This document shows, in pieces, positions 57,230-64,000 of a DNA stretch of 64,000 nt. The notes under the pieces are model-generated. The model made no database searches. It had not been told where the DNA came from and saw only the letters and a program-made list of their open reading frames with translations. Source of the DNA: Inia geoffrensis (taxonomy: Eukaryota; Chordata; Mammalia; Artiodactyla; Iniidae); NCBI GenBank assembly GCA_036417435.1, contig CM070904.1:128898695-128962694 (forward strand), in the 5' to 3' direction. Positions within the stretch are counted from its first letter, which is position 1; every line of letters starts with the position of its first letter. Both the position numbers and the translations under genes were made by a program.

Positions 57230-57695
57230 CCATGAGAACTCCATCCTCATCTTCTCCTGTAACCTCTATCAGGACACAGAAGTTTCCCTCTTCTGGTGGT
57301 ATTGCAATAACCAAACTATAACTCCCCTTCAAGCAAGCTGCCACCAGGCCCTTTGCACTAGCTGCTCTTTCTGAAATAGTCTCTCTGCTTTCAAACCTTC
57401 ACATGGTCTATGTTCAGACCTCCACACAATGTTACCTCCTTAGGGTGGTCTTCCACAATCACGTGTCTGAAAGTACATGTGCCCATTACTCTCCATATTC
57501 ATATTCTGCTCCATTTGTCTTCATAGGTTTACCTGTACTTTATACATCTAATTATTTGCTTAATAGATGTCTTCTCCACTAAAATGTAATCTGTACTAGG
57601 AAAGGGAGTAACTACTCTCTTCACTACTGTGACTCAAAGCCCCGAATAGTATTTGCAACATAGTAAGGGCACAATTAAAAAATACTGGCTTAATG
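57230..57695 (+). repeat. L2 LINE 3' portion
   Basis: 'ccaccaggccctttgcacta', 'gctgctctttctgaaatagt', 'cacatggtctatgttcagac', 'gtaagggcacaattaaaa' and the closing block follow the L2 ORF end and 3' UTR order over about 450 bases. Confidence 0.65.
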
Positions 57696-57984
57696 TATAG
57701 ACATTAGTGTCACTCTGTCTCTTGGACTCCAGATAGAGTTGCTTTAAATCACTCCCCATATATTATATAATAGTCCAATGACCCCCTCCTCCCCCAGGTC
57801 TTCTCCAGGTTTTCTAGGGAGGTCTAGATATTCCATGGATACTTCTTGTTCTTACCCTCTGGGATTTCTAACAGTTCAATTTTGGTACCTTGTCTCCATG
57901 CTCCTTGGGCTGTCTCTCTTCTGATTGCATTGAAATTCAGGCTTTTAAATTGGATTAGTCCATAAAACATTTAGAAAAGACATT
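57696..57984. other. Unique sequence
   Basis: Nothing supported; 57780-57950 may be old repeat. Confidence 0.3.
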
Positions 57985-59395
57985 TGTGTTAAGGAAGGTG
58001 GAAATAGTTATATCGTGGCAATGCTAGCAACTTAAAAAGTGATACTGATAGAACAAATAGGCAGAAAATGAGTAAAAATATAGGAGACCTGAACAACACT
58101 GTAAACCAACATAACATAATTGACTTTGCTAGAAAAGTCCACCCAAAAAATGCAGTTCTTTACATTCTTTACAATTATTTACAAAACATTCTTTACAAAT
58201 GCATACAGACCATTCACCAAGAAAAACCTTGTGCTGTCCATAAAGCAAGCCTTAATAAATATAGAAGGACTGAAGTCACACAGAGTCTGTTCTCTAAACA
58301 TGATGGAATTAAATTAGAAATCCATAAGAAAAAGAAATCTGGAAAACTTCCAAACATGTGGAAGTTAAATAACACATTTTTAAATAACCCATTGGTTCAA
58401 GGAAAAAGAAGGGATACAAGAAAATATTTCCAAATGAATGAAAATAAAAATGCAATATGTCAAAACTGTACTTATAAAGGAATTTATAGCTTAAATGCTT
58501 ATATTAGAAAAGTTTAAGTCTAATAACAATTATTTAATCTTCCAACGTAAGGTAAAAATTAAGAGCATTAGAACCAAAGTAAGTAGAAGAAATTTAAAAA
58601 TGAGTTAAAATGAATAAAATTGCAAACAGACAAATAACAGGGAATATTGATAAAACCAAAAGCTGATTGTTTGAAAAAGAATTGTTAAAATGGATAAACC
58701 TTAACTAAAGTCATTAAGAAAACAAAAACATACAAATTAATATCAGAAATAACAAAGAAGACATTGCTATAGATATTAGAGATATTAAAAGAATAATAAG
58801 GAAATATTATGAACATTTTCATGCCAATAATAACTTAGATAAATTCCTTGAAAAACACAAGTAACCAAAACTGACAAAACAAAAAATATAAAATCTGAGT
58901 AGCTCTATATCTACTAAAGAGATTGAGTTCAAAGCAATAAAAATTATTTCCATAAAGAAGACACCAGACAAATGGCTTTATTGCTGAATGCTAGAAAAAC
59001 TTTAGGAAAGAAATAAGACTAGCTCTATACATTTGTTTGGAAAATAGAAAAATAGTAAACATTCCCCAACTCACTTTGTGAGGCTTGTGTTACCCTCATA
59101 CCAAAACCAAAAAAGACATTACAAAAAAGGAAAATTACAGACATATATCCTTTGGGAACATAGATACAACCATCTTTGTTAGCAAATTGAACCCAGTAAC
59201 AAGGAATCTAAATCATGATCAGTTGGGTTTATTCCAGGAATGAAAGGTTGATTTAACATTTAAAAATCAATCAACATAATTTATTAACAGAATAAATTAT
59301 TCTGAATACATTCAGAATAAACTGAAGAGAGGCAAAAAGATAAAAAGAATTTAACACAATCCAATACTCATTCATGATTTTTAAAAAACACCCTC

Positions 59396-59697
59396 GGGCT
59401 TCCCTGGTGGCGCAGAGGTTGAGAATCTTCCTGCCAGTGAAGGGGACATGGGTTCGAGCCCTGGTCTGGAAAGATCCCACATGCCACAGGGCAACTGGGC
59501 CCGTGAGCCACAACTACTGAGCCTGCGCGGCTGGAGCCTGTGCTCTGCAACACGAGAGGCTGTGACGGTGAGAGGCCCACGCACCGCGATGAAGAGTGGC
59601 CCCCGCTCGCTGCAACTAGAGAAAGCCCTTGCACAGAAACGAAGACCAAACACAGCCAAAAATAAATAAATAAAAATAAATAAATTTATTTAAAAAA
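59396..59697 (+). repeat. CHR-type SINE, long form, inside an L1
   Basis: Starts 'gggcttccctggtggcgcag' and ends 'cacagccaaaaataaataaa' with an A-rich tail. The exact duplication AAAAAACACCCTC flanks it at 59383-59395 and 59698-59710. Confidence 0.97.
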
Positions 59698-59935
59698 AAA
59701 AAACACCCTCAACAAACTGAGAATAGAAGCGTCCCTCCCCAAGCTGATAAAGGGCATCTATTAAAAAACTACAGCTTACACTGTACTTAATGGTGAGAAA
59801 CTGGATGCTTTCCCCTTATACTGGGAACAAGGCAATTGTTTTCACCCTCACCAATCTTGTTCCGTGTTGTCCTTGAGTTTCTAGCCAGTGCAACAAGAAA
59901 ATAAAATGAAATAAAAGTATAAAATTAGAAAAGAA

Positions 59936-60143
59936 AGGCTTCCCTGGTGGCGCAGTGGTTGAGTCTGCCTGCCGATGCAGGGGACACGGGTTCGTGCCCC
60001 GGTCTGGGAAGATCCCACATGCCGCGGAGCGGCTGGGCCCGTGAGCCATGGCCACTGAGCCTGCACATCCAGAGCCTGTGCTCCGTGGCGGGAGGGGCCA
60101 CAATGGTGAGAGGCCCGCGTACCGCAAAAAAAAAAAAAAAAAA
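59936..60143 (+). repeat. CHR-type SINE, short form, inside the same L1
   Basis: Starts 'ggcttccctggtggcgcagt' and ends in about 19 A. It is flanked by AATTAGAAAAGAA (59923-59935) and AATTGAAAAAGAA (60144-60156), both matching the interrupted L1 ORF2 text. Confidence 0.96.
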
Positions 60144-60764
60144 AATTGAAAAAGAAGAAGTAAAACTGTTTCGTTTGCAGATCATTCATAGAGAAAAGTC
60201 CAAAGGATCTGATGGTAACAAAGCTATTAAAACTACTAAGTGAATTGAGCAAGATCACAAGATAAAGTAACAATACATATATGAAAGGCAATTGAATTTC
60301 TATATACTAGCAACAAATAATTGGAAAATAAAATTTAAAACAAAAACACCACCACTTACAAGAGCATCAAAAAACTATGGGATACTGAGGGAGAAATTTA
60401 ACAAACTACGTGCAAGATCTCTACACTGGAAATTACAAAGTGCTGCTGCAAATAATTAAAAGAGATGGAAATAAATAAAGAGGTATATCAAGTTAATGAA
60501 CTGAATAATCCAGTATTGTTAAAATGTCAAACGTCCCCAAAGTGATCTATAGATTTAATGCAAATCCCAACCAAAGTCCCAACAAGCATTTTGGTAGTTG
60601 GGATTCTATGAGCCGAGTTTACAATTTATTTGGAAAATGCAAAGAATCTAAAATAGCCAAAACAATATTGAAACGAGAATGGGTTGAAGAGCTAACGCTA
60701 CCTGATTTCAAGACTTATTATAAATATTTATGTATGTATATTTTTATAATATTCGTTTTTTTTT

Positions 60765-61140
60765 TTTTTTTTGATTTTGCATTTTTATTTTATTTATTAT
60801 TGAGGCATAGTTGATTTACAATATTGTGTTAGTTTCAGGTGTGCAGCAAAGTGATTCAGAATAAATAAAAATATATATACACACATATATATTCTTTTTC
60901 AGATTCTTTTCCATTATAGGTTATTACAAGATAATGAATATAGTTCCCTGTGCTGTACAGTAAATCCTTGTTGTTTATTTTATATACAGTACCGTGTAAC
61001 TGTTAATCCCATACTCCTAATTTATCCCTCCCCCCACCCTTTCCTTTGGTAAACATAGGTTTGTTTTCTATGTCTGTGAGCCTGTTTCTGCTTTGCAAAT
61101 AAGTTCATTTGTATTAGATAAAATTTATTTTTTAAAAAAA
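60765..61140 (-). repeat. L1 3' UTR, antisense
   Basis: A poly-T run at 60757-60773, then 'attgaggcatagttgattta', 'gtttcaggtgtgcagcaaag', 'ttataggttattacaagata', 'ccctgtgctgtacagtaaat' and 'gtctgtgagcctgtttctgc'. About 370 bases of an L1 3' end. Confidence 0.85.
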
Positions 61141-61184
61141 GAAGAGCATACAACGAAAGTTTCATCGCTTTCTAGAACACTGGA

Positions 61185-61330
61185 ACATCAGTTTAACCCT
61201 GCTGCACACACCTGAATGACGTGGGGCACTTGAAAGTAAATACGGTACCCAGGGTGGTCCAGGTCCTAATAACCCAGCATCTCTGGGCTGGGACCTGGGG
61301 GTCTGGGGCGTTTTTTTAAATATAATGGCC
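61185..61330 (+). repeat. MER5-like DNA transposon remnant
   Basis: 'cctgctgcacacacctgaat', then 'gggcacttgaaagtaaatac', a CCCAGGGTGG block, 'cccagcatctctgggctggg' and ACCTGGGGGTC match a decayed MER5A/B. Confidence 0.5.
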
Positions 61331-61626
61331 AATGTACCAATTCTTAGAAGTCCTCTACCTATTTTCACAACTTAGATTCTAGCATAGTTGCCTATATCAC
61401 TCACCTCCCCTTAGTCCTCTCATCCATTTTTTCCTGCATATCATTTTAAAATGAAGCAGATTAGCTAACTTTTTGTCTCTCTGTACTTTACCATCCAATA
61501 CTCTCAGGGTTTTAGATTTTCATCACGTGGCTTATCACAGTATTTTCTTCAATAGGCAGCTATGTTCCCAAGAAAAATTCTAGTCCTAATTCTTAAGCTA
61601 GTAAAATTTACACCTTCCTACAGGTA
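61331..61626. other. Unique sequence, no gene seen
   Basis: A donor-like GGGGAG|GTGAGT on the minus strand (about 61405) lacks a good acceptor. Confidence 0.35.
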
Positions 61627-61667
61627 TGGAGGATGATAGGTAGATAGATGATAGATAGATAGATAGG

Positions 61668-61708
<41 letters not shown>

Positions 61709-61710
61709 GG
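61627..61710 (+). repeat. (GATA)n microsatellite with GGTA variants
   Basis: About 80 bases of GATA/TAGA units. Interruptions (GGTAGATA, GATGATAG) are in the left half; a pure run of about ten units is on the right. Confidence 0.97.
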
Positions 61711-62087
61711 AAATGTAGACTTTCCTTATCAATACTGAATTTTCAAGATTTCAGGATAACATGATGTTAATTATTTCACTCTCTGTTAGAAGCTTTCAAT
61801 TTCTATGGTGATATAGTACCTCCAGCCATACCTGCCTGTTTGAGATCCCTTATAATTGGACTAAGACATTTGATATCAAATCTTTGACATACACACAGCT
61901 CAGTGAACAGTACATCATTTTGACCATGCATTTTACAGTGAAAGATAAATGGTTATGCATTCAGATGGTACATTAAACACATTTGTGGGATGTTAAATAT
62001 TCAGAAAATAGGAATGCAGGGTTAGCACTCTTTAGAGCTCACTCAGAGTCATCCACAGTAAAACACGGTGGTGTAAGCAGCCTCCAT
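61711..62087. other. Unique sequence, no gene seen
   Basis: Nothing supported. Confidence 0.4.
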
Positions 62088-62099
62088 CTCAAAGTCCAT

Positions 62100-62236
62100 T
62101 TTATTTGTTTATTATTTATTATTATTTTGGCCACGCCACACAGCATACGGGATATTAGTTCCCCAACCAGGGGTGGAACCGGAGGCCCCTGCATTGGAAG
62201 TGCCAAGTCTTAACCACTGGACCACCTGGGAGGTCC
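62100..62236 (-). repeat. CHR-type SINE, mini form, antisense
   Basis: On the plus strand 'ggccacgccacacagcatac', 'ttccccaaccaggggtggaa' and, at the end, 'aaccactggaccacctggga'. It is flanked by CTCAAAGTCCAT (62088-62099) and CTCAAGCCCAT (62237-62247). It is the same mini form as 16649-16831. Confidence 0.92.
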
Positions 62237-62247
62237 CTCAAGCCCAT

Positions 62248-63577
62248 CTGAGAGGGCAAATTCCTGGAAAAACTTGCTTCTCAACATAATCCCGAGTCAT
62301 AAATTCTGTTACTAGAACAGCAAGACTCCAATATACATCGTTTTATATTCAGTCTATTTTAGGAAACAAAGTAGGAGGAATCATGAGCATTTTGTAATTT
62401 GTTCCTGATGTGCTTTCCATTTTTCTAGAAAATGCATTCGTCTGTATGAATTTTGTCATGGGGGGATTATAAAGAAGACAAGAACAGTAGATCTCAAGTG
62501 TCCACAGGTGGCCTCAGGAGTTCTCCAACTAGTCCTTCACGACCGAGCTGGGCACACTGGGAAACGTGTTCGAGTCCCATGCCAGACTGGGGCACAAAAG
62601 ACATGCTCCCCATGACCTGCTGGAAAACCTGTAATTCCCAGGGAAAATTCAAGGAGCCAGCTCTTCCATCAGTGAGAGCTGCCCTGTCTGCCTGGCCTGC
62701 CCATATCAGATCCTGGATACACAGCTGGGTCAAGAGCACATCACTGTGACAAAGCATTTACAGTGAAACTCCATGGCTCACCGTTGTTCAGAGACAAAGG
62801 CAGTGAAGAAAGACAACTGAGCTGATGGTGGGCGCCCACAAGGAGCTCAGCTCTAGGGCCAAGCAATGGAGGGCAGCGGGTGGTGCTCAACCCCCGATGG
62901 GGCTGCGAGACGGAGAATCATCCAGGTTTCTCAACAACATCCTCAAAGTGGCCGAAGCTAAAAACAACATCAACCACACAGGTGCTCCATTAACCCAGCA
63001 CACCCTGTGGTCTGCTCTCCAGCCCTGAGGTGATGCTTTCTGAACCCCACGTCTGGGGTGAGTCCTGTCTGTGTAAAGAGATGGTATTTAACATTCTCTG
63101 TGAACACGTGACCTTGAAAGGAGAGGAGACCTTGTGCTCTGAGAGGAGAGAAGCAAATCGAATTAAAATTGGCTGGAACTTTACCCCATGTAGACATTGT
63201 TCTCGGCCCTTCAGAGAGTTCTGATTACTAAAATAATCCCTAATATTGAACGGATGAAAAGAAAGCATGCGAAAAGTTGAATAATTAAAATTCTAAATAG
63301 CGGCTAAACAATTGGGTGGATACCCTATGGCAGTTGATGAATAATTGCTAGGTGAATTTTAAAGATAAAATTGCTATTTGAGGAATACTGAATTTTAGAC
63401 ATACTCCTATAGACATCTAGAAGACATATTTTTCAGCAGAATGAGTAATTAGGGTAAATTCATTAAGTGGTCAGTTTCACTAGATCTGGATGACATCACT
63501 CATTATTAGAGCCTTCATAAATTATTACATTTCCATGTACTTGGACACAGTGCTGGTTTCTGTTTGTCTGTTTTGTT
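62248..63577. other. 1.3-kb sequence, no gene assigned
   Basis: Several 60-100-codon frames on both strands overlap (62453-63268) without splice pairs or domains. No repeat was recognised. Confidence 0.4.
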
Positions 63578-63835
63578 GTTTTTAATTGAAGTATAGTTGA
63601 TTTACAATGTTGTGTTAGCTTCAGGTGTACAGCAAAGTGATGCAGTTTTATATACATTATATTCTTTTGCAGAATATTTTCCATTACAGGTTATTACAAG
63701 ATATTGAATATAGTCTCTGTGCCAGACTGTAGGTCCTTGTTGTTTATCTATTTCATATATAGTGGTGTGTATCTGTTAATCCCAAGCTCCTAATTTATCC
63801 CTCCCAGCCCCTCACCCCTTTCTGTTTTTAACTAA
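63578..63835 (-). repeat. L1 3' UTR, antisense
   Basis: 'ttaattgaagtatagttgat', 'ttacaatgttgtgttagctt', 'ccattacaggttattacaag', 'aggtccttgttgtttatcta' and 'taatttatccctcccagccc': same L1 family as 60765-61140. Confidence 0.88.
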
Positions 63836-64000
63836 CACGTGACTAAGGTAGTGCAGAGTATCCAATTCGTGGATTTCTATAATGAACATTAAGTTCTAGG
63901 TTTTCTTGTATAGCCATTTTGGACACATTTCTTGTGATTGGCTACAGCTTGCTCACCACAAATGGGAATGCCCATTCAGTGTAACACTGACCTAAGAAAA

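Larger units (their letters stand above)
57985..60725 (+). mobile_element. Old L1 ORF2 remnant, interrupted by two SINEs
   Basis: The sequence follows L1 ORF2 from the late endonuclease region through the reverse transcriptase to the post-RT part: 'gaattaaattagaaatccat', 'ttatagcttaaatgcttata', 'gaaatattatgaacattttc', 'gggtttattccaggaatgaa', 'cttaatggtgagaaactgga' and 'gtgatctatagatttaatgc'. A 149-codon frame at 58068-58517 is ORF2-derived and broken afterwards. Many stops and deletions (for example near 59310-59370) show it is long dead. SINEs sit at 59396-59697 and 59936-60143. No 5' UTR or 3' tail is attached. Confidence 0.85.

Noticed and set aside
61406..61433. Minus-strand exon ending at GGGGAG|GTGAGT
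   Set aside because: The donor is good but the preceding AG lacks a pyrimidine tract and the exon would be only 28 nt.

Overview
This window looks like an intergenic or intronic stretch of a mammalian nuclear genome, most likely from a cetacean (probably a toothed whale). The main reason is a set of twelve tRNA-Glu-derived SINEs of the CHR type (short, long and mini forms) that begin with the 'cttccctggtggcgcagtgg' head. They sit beside young cetartiodactyl-type L1 3' ends. I saw no BovB or Bov-tA repeats, which argues against a ruminant. The species call is inference; the repeat calls are read from the sequence and from family knowledge. I saw no virus genome, CRISPR array, bacterial operon, rRNA or intact tRNA gene.

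Layout. Bases 1-13,300 are relatively GC-rich and mostly unique, with old repeats (MaLR/MLT1 LTRs, L2, MIR, MER5, old L1). This part has the best hints of genes: two small minus-strand exons near the left edge (148-186 and 347-396, with compatible phases), a possible last exon on the plus strand (7952-8103), and a good minus-strand terminal exon (8924-9075, with a strong acceptor and AATAAA downstream). The last two would be the tails of two convergent genes. A 40-nt minus-strand exon at 18208-18247 is phase-compatible with 8924-9075.

Bases 13,300-31,500 are AT-rich and full of retrotransposons. They include an L1 insertion at 17126-17958 with two successive 3' ends inside one target-site duplication, and a SINE nested in an MLT1 LTR at 30668-31412. 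Bases 31,500-51,000 mix unique sequence with SINEs, LTRs, microsatellites and a few isolated exon-like segments (31604-31712, 39557-39886, 46492-46619). Bases 51,267-54,963 hold one antisense L1 that keeps both ends but has lost ORF1 and parts of its 5' UTR and ORF2. Bases 57,985-60,725 hold an older L1 ORF2 interrupted by two SINEs. The right end is unique sequence with L1 3' UTR pieces and a GATA-type microsatellite.

No complete protein-coding gene can be assembled from the sequence alone, and no host gene could be named. The exon calls rest on splice signals, open frames and phase matching. They are hypotheses for transcript or conservation tests. Most long open frames are chance or repeat-derived.
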